A stretch of DNA of 64,000 nt from Rosa chinensis (GCF_002994745.2 NC_037094.1:67690819-67754818); one strand, 5' to 3'. Counted from the first letter of the stretch, positions 11,112 through 24,263 are shown. Notes: generated from the letters alone by a model not told the origin. A program made the numbers and translations.

Positions 11112-11891
11112 GCAGAGCTATAAGATATTAGTGCTGGGAGTTTAAGTTGCATGGCGGGTTTGTTAACCAGCTCCATCTTGTGACGGACATATATACTGGT
11201 GGACTTGGTATACAAAATTTAATAACCTAGAAAATTAGATGGGGGTCGTTGGCTTTGGGGTGGGTTTAGTTCTACAAGTTGACCAGCTCTTCATGAAGTT
11301 ATGGAAGCCATACGTCTAACCTATTCTTCTTTTGCTATACATCATGGTAAAGGAGGTTAAGGAACGGTTCAACCATAACCGGTTCAGTTGTTAACTAAAC
11401 ACCCGTTGTCTACGGATAATTCCATTTTTTTATGAGTAATTTCGTTTATCAAAATCTTCGCGTTCGTGAACCTGAAACTGACTGCTTGTTTAGTTTGTAT
11501 GAAAATGTAGGTGGTTCTTGTGGCAAACTGGCATCCATATGAATGGCAATATGTTTACAGGACTGCTTCCAGATACAATCTACAAGCATAAATAACAACC
11601 TAAACCCTATCTGGTTCAACATGAAACTACTCTTTTAGACAGTAGATAATTGCGAACAGAGTATTTCAATCTACAATAAAGGCTAAGAAGGATTGGAGGC
11701 CACAAGTAAGATTTTACAAAGCTGTGACATTGATATTTCCTTCCACACAAATCCAAAGACAATAGATTCAATTTAAAAGCCCTCTAAGAGCCTAAACAAA
11801 GCAGGACAGAATAAACTATTTCAAGATTAAAGGTAGGACATATTGTGGTAGTTCAGGAGCCTCCAGAACATTTCATCGACCATCCTCGAAC
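11112..11891. other. Spacer between PADRE promoter and SAR1 3' end
   Basis: No gene seen. The right part (about 11640-11891) is probably SAR1 3' UTR. Confidence 0.4.
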
Positions 11892-13694
11892 CTACTTAAT
11901 GTATTGAGAGAGCCACTTAAAACCATCGCCATAGCCCATTTTACGTACAATACTGCACATGAAGACTTCTAATGGACGGACATTTGAGTCGGCTAGGTTT
12001 ACCTTCCCCTTGCCTGTGGTGAAGTTGGACAGTCCAAGGTGGTATCGCAACTCATCTTCTGAAGCAGCATATGGTATGTCGATCTTGTTCCCCAGAATTA
12101 AAAATGGGACACTGGCAAGGGCTTCATCAGAAAGGAGCGCATCTAGTTCCTTCTTTGATTCAGCAAACCTCTCCTTGTCATAGGCATCCACAAGGTACAC
12201 CACAGCATCTACCTGTAAAGCAAACCGTGAACAAATTATTACCACAAGCTGCAAGACTTATCTTAGATGATGAGAGCCGATTTTTTTTTTTTTTTTTGTC
12301 TGTGTGTTGAAGAGAAAAGTACAAGAGAGAAGTTGAAACTTATCCAGAACGAAGTTCAATGGTTACCAAAAGTCATATACAGAGCACAGAATATGCAACT
12401 AAAGAGATGCTAGACTATTTTAAGTATCCTAAGGCTCATATCAACTTCACAAAATGATCCATTTATTTGGTTTGGCCATTTTAAAATCGTGTATGCATGG
12501 CATATGCTTAACATGCTGAACCTGTACAAGCACCAGCGGATAATGAATTGGTTCATATGCCAACCCATATGCTAACCCCTTCAGGAGTTCAGGAGCCTTA
12601 TTAAGGCCTACATGTCTGTATTTTATACTGAATTCTGTACTGCGGTAAAGTGTATACCATATCCACATTCTATACAAACAATGCACGGTAAGGATAAACA
12701 GTAGAACACAAAATGAATGCCAGGAACAAAACAAAGATAATAGATTCATGGAAATCAAAATAAAATGACATCTGAACTGTGAAAAACCAAACGAAAAGAA
12801 AAGTGACAAACAGGATAGTAGACTGTCCACTGGACCTAGTAATGACAGCAAATCTAGGACTCAACAATAGTGAAAGAAGACCCCAAAAAAAAAAATTTCA
12901 GATCAAAACTATGAAATTTTGAACAATGGTGAATAACAAAGTAACTAATTTCTGATTTGGACAAAGACCAATTGGCAAGCAGGTTTAGCTTTACACAGGA
13001 ATCCAGGAGGCATTAAAAAAAAAACAATATCAGCGTTTACATAAAGCACACCATAGCTAACCTTTGCGTAGTAATCCTTCCAGACCCTGCGAGCAATCTG
13101 ATGACCTCCCAAATCAAAGGCCTTGAACTTGATTTTGCCAATACTCAACTCCTCGGACGTAGGATATTGTGTAGGTTGATGCTGCACCAGCCTCTGAAAC
13201 CAACACAACATAAGCTCAAATTATATCACACAAACAACAATCCATTTCCAAACAAGTTGGCATCCTAATACACACATGTAAGCACCGTACCGCCACCGAA
13301 ATTGATCCTAAACACTGAATTTTTTGGGCATAAATTCAAGTCTTTCACTAGATGGATTGTGATTGTTTTCAAGTAAACTCTTGTATTAAGAGCTGAGCAG
13401 TAAGCAGTTTGTTTTGAACAGTTTGTACAGGTATGTAGTGTTTAGCATAAAAATTACAGATCTGGTAAATCTAGCATAACTTCCAAATCGTCTCAAACAT
13501 AAAGGAAGAATCTAATCTATGTATTGAAATTGAAGTAAAGGAAAAACTGGAATAAGGGGGCTGACCTCATCTTTGAGCATGTGAAGCAAGGTGGTCTTGC
13601 CGGCATTATCGAGCCCTAGGAACAAGATCTTGGCCTCCTTCTGCCACAGACCGAGGGAAGCGAGCACGCCGTAGAACCAGTCGAACAGAAACAT
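11892..13694 (-). CDS. SAR1: SAR1 small GTPase (COPII coat assembly), 193 aa
   Basis: Three coding exons joined in phase 0: 13566-13694, 13062-13193 and 11892-12212. They give exactly 193 residues, the usual SAR1 length. It is an Arf-family GTPase that nucleates COPII vesicles at ER exit sites when loaded with GTP by SEC12. Seen: the hydrophobic N terminus [11 protein letters not shown] that inserts in the ER membrane, P-loop GLDNAGKT, switch II DLGGH (the family has His where Ras has Gln), NKID for guanine specificity, and the C terminus ending in WLSQYIK. Introns use normal GT-AG sites. The intron at 12213-13061 contains a T15 run and nothing else notable. All key residues are intact. Confidence 0.96.
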
Positions 13695-14129
13695 GATGAC
13701 GTATCGCGGATCGGAAACGGAATGGATCGGATCGGAGCCTTATCGGATCAAGGCCTCCGATGACAAGCCTTCATCTCTACACAACCAAAGTAAGTTTCTA
13801 ATCTCGCTTCCTAGCTCCCAAAATATTATAACCAAACAGACGCGGGACGGTGACTGTGGTTGTGGTAAATAATCTACTTCATTGGCGGGGATTCGCAGTA
13901 ACTAAATCGTTTTACTACTCGGTGAAATCCTCCCCCCCTCCCCTTAGCGGCGTCGTTTCGTTTTCCTTCATTTAATAATAATAATAGGAGAAAGGCCGCT
14001 CAGTGACCAAACGGCGTCGTTTTAATGCTAGGCAGGCAGGCAGGCAGGCATTCCTTATTTCCTTACATGATCAAAGTGTGAGTCTTTGAGAAGCCAAATA
14101 GGGAGCGGAGCAGAGAGGAGTAGTGAGCG
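13695..14129. promoter_or_regulatory. Divergent promoter between SAR1 and the membrane-protein gene
   Basis: The 435-bp spacer separates two genes reading apart, so they probably share regulatory DNA. GGCGTCGTTT occurs twice in the same orientation (about 13951 and 14014), and an (AGGC)n microsatellite lies at about 14033-14050. Both 5' UTRs must lie here. Confidence 0.45.
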
Positions 14130-16489
14130 ATGGAGGTGGTGGAGTTCAACGCCGAGTGGTCGAGGTGGAGCCTCCGTCAGCGCCTCAAGAATTTTCCACG
14201 TCTGTTGCTGCTCGACATTAAGGATTGTTTGCGAGAGGTAAAACTCCCAGCTACTCTCTCTCTCTGGTTCTTGCTTTCTTGCGTTCTTGCTTGCTTAGGG
14301 TTACCAATGGAGTTGAGTTGAGGAAGAAGAGGACTTAGTTTACTAGTATATGCATGCATGATTTGTTTGTCTGTTTGGAGAGTTTACCTATATATGAAAT
14401 GAAGAAATAGTAGCATGAACGAACACAACACAGAGGGAGATAGAGAGAGAGAGCCTCTCACTCAGAATTTACTTTAAGATTTTCTAGATTAGCTTTCCGA
14501 TTGTAATTTTCATGCTTGCTGGTTGTATAATGTACATTTCTAGGGGTTTGTTTCAAGTCTAGATCTGATGAGAATTTTCCATAATTTTCATGTTGGTTAT
14601 ATACTCAAAACACACAGGAGCTAGGTAGGGATTAGGGAAAGCCTGAATTTCTTTTCCTTGTCTTGATTTTACTTTCTTGCTTTACTAAGCCTCTTGCATT
14701 TTCACTTGTTCTTGTCTGGGATTCTATCTACATTTTAGGCCCCACTCGACTCTAGTATTTCTCCTTGTTCAAGCTGGTAATCAAATAAGATTGTGATTAA
14801 ATCATGTACTATTCATCCACCGCTTGCTTAACTTATCTCTTTATTTTGCAGATGTCCCCCACCTTTATCTGTTTCTCACTTCTTGTCCTACTTTTTGAAT
14901 CTTGTGTGCGCACGTACTGGGAGGGACTGGATAGCATCACTTCACATGTTCTTGTCGAAATGGGATCTAAATTCTCGTTCTACTCCATTCTTGCCCCACT
15001 TGACCAACAAATTGTAGGTGTCTATTCTGTTGAATCATCTTTCTATAGCTTACTGCACTCATATTAACTATGTTGCATTTCATCTCTTCTTATTTTTATA
15101 GCTTTGTTTTTGGTCCTGCAGCAGAACAGAGTTACTCTAAATTTGACCTCTTTTGCCTCTCTGCTCTTTGCTGATCTTCCTTATTTTCTTGCTTACGTTG
15201 ACTTTGAGTTGCGCCCAAGGTAAATGCCTGTTGGAACCCGTATTATTTTTTTTCCTCTTCAGCAGTTATCTACTGCTCAAATTGCATTACATGAAACTGC
15301 ATTGACTATGGGAAACTTTATGTTCTTAAGCTGCAGTTTTTATTTTACCATGTAGAAGCCAAGCACACTAGTTACACTAGCTTTTTTAGTCAGTCATTTT
15401 TTCTTTCTTCCCCTTTCCAAATATAAGTATATGATTTGTATTCCACCTGATTAATTAAATGCTAACAGCATTCTATCTTATTTGCAACATTTCCTTCCTA
15501 TTAATGCTTTATTTCCCAGTTGGGGTACGATGTTACAATTAAAATGGTGTGCTGATCTGACTTTTGGGTGCTTGTGATTGTGCAGTCTCTTCACTGCTCG
15601 CGGGTTGATATCTTTCATCATTTGTTGTTTGACAGTAGTGGACATCTATGTTTTCAATGTGACAATACTACCTTTTGTTTTGGTCATTTAAAGCAGAAAT
15701 ATGGAGCTACTTGCTGTTCGCTAATGCTTGGTTTTCTTTATTAATTTATATTTGCAGGGGCATTCACAGCACTATTTGCAGATGCGGTTGTATACACAGT
15801 TGTATTGGCCATCGTGTCTTCGCTTTCTGGTTTTCTTTGGCCTCATTGTAGTTGGAGGTGCTAACATGATTGAGAAGGCATGGCATGGTGATCTGGTCTT
15901 TCACAAGCATGTCTTGATCCCTTTAAGTCTCTGTGTTTTCGCTTTTATCCGCTTGCACGACAGATAGTAAGATTTGCCAAATCCTTTAAGCAATTATTGT
16001 GGTCCTGTTCTTTGCAGTATTTCCTACTCCTGTTTCTTACATGGACTCCTAGTTTACTTTTTTGGCTTTATCTAGTTGAAAAAGGAAAACAAAAGACATA
16101 CTTTGTTTAGTTAAATTAATTTGATAGCTAAATGCTCATTTCTTTATGCAGTCGTAGATTGAGAAGGATGTGGAAAAGGGCAATGATTGTGATGCCAGTA
16201 GGTACGTCATATTGTTATATGGTATGAGTATATGATAATAATATAAGTATGGCCTGTAATTAGTGACTCATTCGGACATTAATGAAACATCGTTATGTGA
16301 TATAATTATATGATAATACTATAAGTATGGGCTATAATTAGTGATTCATTCTGACACTAATGAAAGTAGCTTTTTTAAGTACGATTAATTCCATTTGCAT
16401 GTATTCTGTGATATCTGTCGAGAATTGAACTTCCCTTTCTGATTATGTAATTCTGATAATTTCTGTATGCAGAGGAAAAGGATGAATGA
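14130..16489 (+). CDS. Unrecognised multi-span membrane protein
   Basis: I do not recognise the family. Supported exons: 14130-14237 (36 codons, starts MEVVEFNAEWSRW), 14852-15013 (54 codons), 15122-15219, one from 15586 with an uncertain 3' end (phase-compatible donors between about 15634 and 15690), 15758-15966, 16152-16201 and 16473-16489. The chain is in frame throughout and ends VMPVEEKDE. Several hydrophobic segments of 18-25 residues are spaced through it, and the tail is basic then acidic. Exon 2 has an exact phase-0 AG and GT. The gene is divergent from SAR1. It may be a plant-specific membrane protein of the secretory system, but that is only context. A NAGNAG acceptor at 15120-15124 could add or drop one Gln. 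Confidence 0.6.
16214..16367 (+). repeat. Tandem duplication of about 75 bp in an intron
   Basis: Two imperfect copies (16214-16287 and 16292-16367) sharing blocks such as TATATGATAATA and ATAAGTATGG. Lies in the last intron of the membrane-protein gene. Confidence 0.7.
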
Positions 16490-17235
16490 GAAGATGGAAT
16501 GAACAACTTTCCTACTGTAGATCGGGTCTTTCCCCAACGCTGCACAGATCTAACTACTTAGAAGTGTAATGTTGTTGAGACTGTTTTGAATATGTCTTTA
16601 AAACAGTAGCTTTGTGTATATACCCTAGTTAACGGGTGGTAGTCTGGTAGAAAATGATATCATCTATGGAATTAATACTACTGTAGGTTGACTTCAAAAA
16701 TTCTATGATAACCCTCTGAATCCTATGCAGCCATTGTTCTGTTTTTGGTAATTGCAATTCTCTTTAGGTCATTGGAGTTGTTTCTCTGGTAAACTTTTGC
16801 AGTTATTTTTCAAATTAGCCATACTGTTGAGTTTCTGTTCAGTGGATATTGTAGTGAAAGATGGTAAACTAGGTAGTCTAGTACCCAACTTTTGGTGGGC
16901 ATGATTATTTTAAAGAATATTGAAATGTGATCCTCCAAATCTCCAATCATTCAATCATACCAAGCTGTCAGCCGGTTTGAATTGAAGCTGGCTTCAAGTT
17001 TTAAAGGGGTTAAGTGTGATTGTGCTAGCTGGTGCTGTCTAGGCTAGAATTAGATGCAGATCTACTCAGGCTATTAGTCTTGGTCATGATCTTAGAGTGT
17101 ATAATTGATGATCTTCATTAAATCGCATATACAAGTTTTGCATTTACACAACTTAATTCCCAGCATATATAGCAGACACCAGATTTGAAGATAAATCAAT
17201 CACCAAAGAAACTCATTTTGGCCAGGATGAACCAA
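16490..17235. other. 3' UTRs and spacer between convergent genes
   Basis: No coding potential seen. It holds the 3' ends of the membrane-protein gene and, from the right, of the universal stress protein gene. Confidence 0.4.
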
Positions 17236-17972
17236 CTATTTGTGGTCAGGATGCTTGACAATCACAACTGGACACTCGACGTGTTTCGCACAATAATCAC
17301 TCACGCTTCCAAGAAGAGCCCTGCAAATTAACAACACTCAAATTAATACTCAATATTCCAACTTATAAATAACTGGTCAGTCAAATGATTGATAGGAAAC
17401 CGGAATTGGTACTGGTAGCTACCTCTTGAAGAAACCATAGCCATGGGATCCCATGACCAAGGTATCAGCTCGAAGCTTCTCGACTGCATTGCAAATCACA
17501 TCTTTCGGATCTCCGCTGCCAACCACTCTCTCGATATTTACATTGGCGTTGACATTGAAGTTTTTGTAGACAGCTTCAGCTCGTTGCATCACTGAATTTA
17601 TCATGTCATTCCCGTACTTCTCCATCGCGGCGACTACATCGTTCTTCGAAAACATGTATCCTGCATAACATAACATAACATGATCGGAATTAGCTCATGA
17701 CCCAGCTACTCTGTCGATCTTAATACATGAAAGAAAGTAAGACAAAGTAATGATCGAATCGGGGCTTAAGAGATCGAACCTGCAGCGTCATAGGAGGAAT
17801 GAAGTGGAGGTGGTGGTTTGACATAGAGAAGAACAAGACTGGTACTGGTATTGGCAGCAGCAGTGGCTTTTTGAGAGGAAAGGTTTCCCAGACACCAGGA
17901 AAGTGCGTGCATGCTCTCTTCGCTCTCGTCCACTGCCACCACGATTTTCTTCATACTAATATCCCCTTCCAT
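17236..17972 (-). CDS. Universal stress protein A-like (USP) family protein, 171 aa
   Basis: Exons 17780-17972, 17423-17660 and 17236-17320 join in frame (193+238+85 nt) to give 171 residues, normal for single-domain plant USPs. It begins MEGDISMKKIVVAVDESEES, with the first strand and the Asp that contacts adenine. The ATP-binding motif G-x2-G-x9-G-S is complete: GSHGYGFFKR at the end of exon 2 and ALLGS at the start of exon 3, so the second intron splits the motif. Family members bind ATP and respond to hypoxia, drought or redox stress. It is probably cytosolic, as no targeting signal is seen. An Ala/Thr/Ser stretch and a PPPP run after the first strand look like a variable loop. Confidence 0.93.
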
Positions 17973-18065
17973 TCTTATGGAATGAAAACTAACTCTGACT
18001 GAAAGATGAGGAGATTTTGGACCTCAAGATGTTGTTGATGATAACACAATGGAGAAGGGCATCCA

Positions 18066-18073
18066 AATTTATA
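18066..18073 (-). promoter_or_regulatory. TATA box of the USP gene
   Basis: TATAAATT on the minus strand, about 95 bp upstream of the ATG. Confidence 0.55.
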
Positions 18074-18959
18074 GAGGGTGGGTTTCTGCCGTGGGTTTAT
18101 TCATAATTTCTGGTTTTAATTTTGCTTTTGTGGGATTTGTCTATTATATCATATATTTAATCATTACAACTGCATGTTCCTAGTTTTGGAGCTCCACTCA
18201 TAGTTAACTGTTACTAACTACACATCAAAACAGCTGGTCCATCCTTCTCGATGTGACTTAATTGAACCAAATTAATTAACTGCGCAATGCCGCAATTGCT
18301 AGTGCAGCAAGTCGTCACGCTTATATTACTATAGCAGTAGCAGACCGGCAACGAACTCATCAATCTTTCTTCTAGCCATTGATGAATTAAGATTAATATC
18401 TCCTAACTTAGTTTGGATTTATATTTATAGAGAAACTTCATCTAATACTTTTTTGCATATCATTTTCTCGTTTTCTATACTCAATTGCAAAGCCAAAATT
18501 TAAGTGAGAACGTCTGTCTACAATAGCAACCCTAGCCTCTTGATCGTGTTTGCCCCGGGTTTAGGGTTACGGGTGAATTTCATTCTAATATGGAGTCTTT
18601 ATTATGGGTAACCAATTAGGAAGTGACTAGGAGATGACGTGTAAATTAAAGTCATGCACTAATTTGTTTATGGTATGGTAATAGTTATACAGCTTATGGT
18701 CAACATCGGGCTGAGCGTTGCACCAAAATAATATCAGAAGTGGTACCGCGGGCTACATTTGAATCAAAGTTTCAACTAAATTAAGAAGCAGTCTACCAAG
18801 CATGTTACCATCAATCATCCAACTTCAGCAGCTACCTCATCCAATACAATAATTCACAGCTGGTGGCCCCCAATCTATATATAATATCTGGCTAATATAT
18901 TAAGCCTAACAATATAAATATCAGATATTTAGTTGCATCCATTTTGGTTTTGTTTTTCT
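18074..18959. other. Intergenic DNA
   Basis: AT-rich; probable upstream region of the USP gene. No gene or repeat recognised. Confidence 0.4.
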
Positions 18960-19593
18960 TAGGGCTGCAACTTGGTTTGGTAATTACCAAACTGATCGAT
19001 ACCAACCGATACTTTAGGTTTGGTAAACCGACTTTTTGATAACCGAAACCAATAAAACTGAAATAAAAAATTACCGAAAAAGTTTGTTTGATTTTGGTAA
19101 ATACCGAATTTACCGATTATCTAAATATTAGCTTTTATATATTATGGTTTTCAATACACATACATGTATATTAAGAAATAAACATAAAAGTTTTCATAAT
19201 AGTATGAACATTACTCAATATACTACATAATTAATAGCACATGTATTTTGAGTAACCTAGTCCAAAATGGTTAAATAACCTAGTTTTATTGAAAATAGAT
19301 AAAATTTGATGTCATATATACAAAAGAAAACTATGATTAGTAGATGAATACGAAGTTTACAGTTATGAAATTGAAAAACCTAATTTTGTTCATTCTAATT
19401 TATATTACAAACTACAAAGAATTAATTGTTCTAAAGTTGGTAATACCGAAAACCGAAATACCGAATTTAGTAGATATGATTAAAAACCGAAAATTTTGGT
19501 TGGTAATTGGTAGCTCAATTTTGAAACCGAAAGTTTTGGTTTTGAAGTTGATAATACCTATAACCGATTCGAACCGACCGAGTGACAGTCCTA
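18960..19593. mobile_element. hAT-like non-autonomous element, about 634 bp
   Basis: The ends TAGGGCTGCAACTTGGT and (complement of right end) TAGGACTGTCACTCGGT agree at 13 of 17 positions, and resemble hAT terminal repeats. The interior is AT-rich and full of ACCGAA/TTCGGT and TTTGGTAA words, as in other plant elements of this type. No transposase frame. A clean 8-bp target duplication is not visible, though TTTTTCTT occurs next to both ends, so the element is probably old. Confidence 0.5.
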
Positions 19594-19601
19594 GACTTTT
19601 T

Positions 19602-22374
19602 CTTATAGTAACAGAGACCAAAATATATAGCCCCTGTCCTAAAATCCAAGTGAATGCATGATGGTAACAGATCATGCACTTTCCTTTGACAAAAGTGCTC
19701 CTTATTCTTATACATGGAGATATTTATGAAATCATTTAGATTCCATGTATATCAACTACGATATTTATTTGTAGGGTTTAGTTTGCTACAGTATGTTGTA
19801 TATACGCAGGGACTGATTCAAAGTGGCAGGGTCCCAGATAATTGGCAATTTTGAAAGCGCCACTCCCAAAACCAGAAGCCAGGCCAACAGAAATATTGGT
19901 TCGATCAATCACTCAATTTATATCCTCGACCGATCACGTCGTTTTAGTCCAAATCCATTGCTGTACGTTACTAGTGCAACTTGATCTCATCTTCTCATCC
20001 ACTTAACGAGTGGTCTCAGAGTAACTCTATCAAGTAACTCTAAAAACGACTTCATTAGCTAGAGAGCTACTTGTATGTTTGCATCTGCATGATTACATCT
20101 TTATTAATACAGAAATAAAATTAATTAAAAAGATGTTAGAATATTCAATTTTAGAAGCACTGTATGTATTTTTGAAGAATAAAGAGTGCCACGTAAACAT
20201 AAAGTTAAAGAATATATAAAGAGTGCACTGTACGTATGGAGATACCGGGGATAGTCATGGTCTGCAATGAGCTACTGGCCGGGTGAGAAAGCCTCCTAGC
20301 CTGCCTTGTGCGTCAGTTGGGACATATTTGACATATACTATATACTACTCGGTTTCTGAAGAAGAGTCTAGAAGAGAGGTTAATCAACGGACATGTCAAC
20401 TATCCTTGGTACCCTTGATGCTCGGTAATGTCGTCCGATTGTCCATCACATCTCTTTGGGCATGTGGCATATATAGCTCAGTTTGGTACAATTTATATTT
20501 ATAATGTTGAACTAATTATGCCTATGTGGTTGATGTTTCACGTGTTGGCAAACCCTATATGATGGCAGCTCGGACGTGTACGTTAGGCTAGTATCCTGAT
20601 CGAATATTACTTAAGATGATACTAAAGTGTGTCCAGCAGTATCTAATTCCGACATTGCGCGAGTGAGGAAAGATAGAAGTTTGATATAAAAGAAGACTGG
20701 CCTCGATAGTAAGATGTATTTTGGGGTCGGAGTTTCTATTTGGCGCATGCCCAAAGTAAGAGAAGAGGGTAATGGAAACAAGCGATGCTAGATGTCTGAG
20801 ACTAGTCAATTTGAGACATGATGGAGGAGCCCAATTACAATATGGGCCCTGGCCCAAACAAAAGATGAGGTTTTGCCGTCGACCAATATAGACAAGAAAA
20901 GAAAGATGAACTTGGCGTCCACTCTCGAAAGAGAAAACGAACAACAAGTGGTGTGGCGTGGTGAGGAGTGAGGAGCTTCCAATTTCCAAACGTCCCCACA
21001 CAATGGGCAAGTTAGTGCCGACCTTGTCGAGCCAGCCTCCTAATTAGCCATCCCTATTCCTATTCTCACTTTTATGTGTATTCCTATTCTGCCATTTGTC
21101 TTGGTCACTATTCCTACTGCTGTGGCCTGTGCCTAAAAAGATAATAATAATAATTAGATAAACCTGCGAGGCCGTGAGAGAGACGATAAGACCAAAGATG
21201 ATGGGAATTGGATAAGAACAAATGTCACAATTCCATATTTGCTTCTGCTCCTGATTGGCTAATTCTATCATTGTCTTTTCTTTAACTATTATTTTCCTCC
21301 ATATATCATTTTAATTTCCCTTTTAAAACTCTAAATATCAAGAGAGGGCAAGAACATGCATCATCCCAAAAAAAAAAAAAAAAAAGACTCAAATGGGTCC
21401 ACCGAATCACATTCATAGGTGCTGCGGCTGCGCGTTTCCAGAGTCTTTTTAATCATAGACGAGCGGGGCCCACTCCACTCCATTTAAATTCCAGATCAAT
21501 TGTGACCGTTGATCCACGGTGATCCAAGGCTCCTCGTTCAAACACAATTTGAATTCCCACCCCGACGGACCAATAAACAAAAAGTATCACAAAAAAAAAT
21601 TTCACTAGCAATCGGCAAATTAGAGCTGTTTCCAATCAAATTATGTCGCCAAAGTCAGCACTGCCCCTCTGTCCTTTTTTTTTTTTTTTTTTTTTTGGTG
21701 AAATATTTGGGTCCGCGTTACAACTCATTCCCTTTTTTTGTTTAACTCGCTTTACGAATGTTCCGTGTCCTTAATAATCCGCCTTCTAATTTTGGGTTTC
21801 TTTTGTCTCCACAATTGTCTTTTGCACTACAAAGTTTTTGAAAATTACCCTTCCCTTCCTTTTTTGGTATTAAACCAACCAACAGTCCAACAGTTACATT
21901 CATAAAAACTAAATATGTGAGTTACCCAATAAAACTCATTACACATCTTTAAAAAAAAAAAATAACAACAAACACAACAACAACAACTGCTACTTAAGAA
22001 CAATTTGTACACCCAAAAGAAATACATCAAATATCCACAATCACCTTCCGGTCATAGACTCCAATTCCACTACAATATGTTATACAAGGAATGGCCAAAG
22101 CACCAACTGCATTCCTTGGAGTGGTTTTTGTTCTTGCTTTGTAAGGTGAACATGCAAGTGCTTTGTATGTTCCTTGCCATTGCTATGTTTTATCTTCGGC
22201 ACACCTCTGACCAAACCTAAGTAGGCAAAGTTCATATCTAATTGTCCATTTGTAAGAGTGAGATTTGCCTTGCTGTGATAATTCTAAGTTTAGAAATGTT
22301 GATCTTGCGATGCTCGAGAAGAGAGAGACGCAATAATATGGGCTTGAAACATTAGAGTTAGAGCATAGCTGTTA
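19602..22374. other. Intergenic DNA with low-complexity tracts
   Basis: No gene supported; ORFs here have no recognisable motif. Homopolymer tracts include A runs near 21367-21385 and a T run near 21678-21696. Confidence 0.4.
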
Positions 22375-23331
22375 GAGCAAGTGCACCCGTAGTCAAGAAA
22401 AGGCAAAGTCGAGAAGTCAAGAATTCGACCAATCAAGTTACTATTCACTGCCACTGGACATGGGTTTACACCCGTTGTTTTTCTTGCCCGGTCAACACTG
22501 TTCATTATTATATACTTTTAGGGGGGTCTCGAAAATCGACTTTTTACACATACATAATTTGGGAAAACTTCCTTCAAGAAAGTTATAGAGATCGTCGATA
22601 CGATCTCGCGCATACATGGAACGCAATATTCGGAGTTCGTATGAATTTATTATGAATTTTTGAAATCTGAAAATTTTCTATAAATAGCAAAAAAAAAAAA
22701 AAAAAAAATCTATTTTGTTTCAAAGGACGAAAATTTTTCATTTTTTCATTCCCCCCCCCTCCGGTTCTCTCTCTCGCAGCTGCACCAGACCCGTTGTTTT
22801 TCGTCCGACCCGACCCGGATTTTTCTCCGTCCTCCGGCCAAGGACTCGCCCCCCCCCCCCGAGGTCGCCTCACCTCGTCCTGCCGCTCTGTGGCGTCAAA
22901 CCGCCCAGAAGCTTCCCCCAGGCCAAGATCGAAGCAACCCAGGAGGAGCAAATCGTCCGGCCGCTCTGTGGAGTCAGTCGAGCTGCCTTTGCGGCGCCAC
23001 GCATGGAGGGTCTGGTGATGACGTCGCCCACGTGAATCCTTGCGGCGCCACGCGTCGATGCCCAGTCCTCCACTCCCTCCATTTGGCGCGTCGACCATTG
23101 CTGAGCTCCTCCGCACGTCAGCCACTATATGGCCTGGGCCTAGCTGGCATCTGGGTTTGGCCGGTCATGGAAATAATCATGGGGATGACTATTTTCTTGG
23201 CTGTAGTCAAGAAAGGGTTGGTTTTGCCCGGGCAAAAAACCACCGGTGGAATGAGCAAAATCCATCTCAAGGTCATATAGTCTGGTTTTTCTTGACTATG
23301 CCCAGTCAAGAGCAAACCAGTGGACTTGCTC
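22375..23331. mobile_element. PIF/Harbinger-like non-autonomous element, 957 bp
   Basis: Terminal inverted repeats GAGCAAGTGCACCCGT (left) and GAGCAAGTCCACTGGT (complement of right) are flanked by the 3-bp duplication TTA at 22372-22374 and 23332-23334, the signature of PIF/Harbinger transposons. Subterminal AGTCAAGAAAA words recur on both arms. No transposase is encoded. The interior is unusually GC-rich at 22750-23110, and an LTR-like stretch lies at 22513-22740. ORFs inside are unsupported. Confidence 0.72.
22513..22740 (+). repeat. Stretch resembling the solo LTR at 55117-58031
   Basis: Shares ordered blocks with 55247-55470: GGGGGGT, GACTTTTTA, AAACTTCCTTCA, GTCGATACGA, and CGGAGTTCGTATGA, then a shared run rich in GACCCGACCCG further on. 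It is either captured LTR sequence or a common module of the two families. Confidence 0.55.
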
Positions 23332-23334
23332 TTA

Positions 23335-24263
23335 GCATTCCCTAACATATATATAGTATTGCCAGACAATCTCTATAGTATTGCCGAACTCTCTTACAAT
23401 CTCTAATGTATCCTTACTACAAGGAATTTAGCCAGACTCTAAGATCCTACAATTAGCTAATCACCATGATAGACTATTGTCGATAGTATATGCAATAGGG
23501 AGCGTCAACGCAAATAACTTCTTAAAAAGTGCAAGTACCGTATCAAGATTAGACTAATAATTTTAATCATTGCCTCTAGGCTCTAGCATTGGAGTTGTTC
23601 CCATCTTGTGTTTTTATGGAAGATCATTATCGGTTCTTTATGGATAATAAAGGGCCAAATGCTATCAAATCCACAGTTTTTTCTATAAGAAAAATATGTG
23701 AAGATTTGATTAGGATACATGTTGACCAATGGTAGTCACGTTGAGTATTGTTGACATTACTCTCATGTTCAAATGACAATGAAGTTTCTTAAATGAGAAA
23801 GAAAATTATTAGAATAACTAATTAAAACCCAAAATTATATAACCTTGAAATTAATGATTATTATTATTATTATGTTCATGTTTTTGTTAACGTTCTAGAC
23901 ATATTTATAGTTGGCAGAAGAGTCTTTGACTGTGCAAAATGCAAATGGAGTCCATACATACTTATGGCGTCGTCAAAATTGTCAAAGCTAGAACGCGTAA
24001 CAGAAAGGTTGGCCAATTTTGACAAATCATATTCCCCGAAGTGAATATTCATTTCTTTTCGGATAAATGAAAGGAAGGGCAGTTTTGGAATATCAGACAT
24101 GTTTGTTTTATTTAAACTCCATTGTCTCTCTCTCGCTCTCTCCCCAATCAAAGAGAGAAAGAGAAAGAAGTAGTAAACACGCAGAGGAGTAGAGGACAGA
24201 GTTTTTGAAAATAAAGAGAGAGAGAGACAGAGGCCTTTTCGAAAGTTGTAGAATTCAAAAAAT
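23335..24263. other. Intergenic DNA and 5' region of the RING-CH gene
   Basis: No gene seen in the left part. From about 24120 there is a CT/GA-rich leader typical of a plant 5' UTR (AGAGAGAGAGACAGAG just before the ATG). Confidence 0.4.

Noticed and set aside
15758..15966. ARV1-like C terminus for the membrane-protein gene
   Set aside because: ARV1 zinc-binding N terminus is absent and the in-frame chain does not match it.
20588..21010. 140-residue minus-strand ORF
   Set aside because: No recognisable domain, no splice or promoter support, in intergenic DNA.
22583..23125. 180-residue ORF on the minus strand (and overlapping plus-strand ORFs)
   Set aside because: Lies inside the PIF/Harbinger-like element in a GC-rich low-complexity stretch; composition explains it and no domain is visible.
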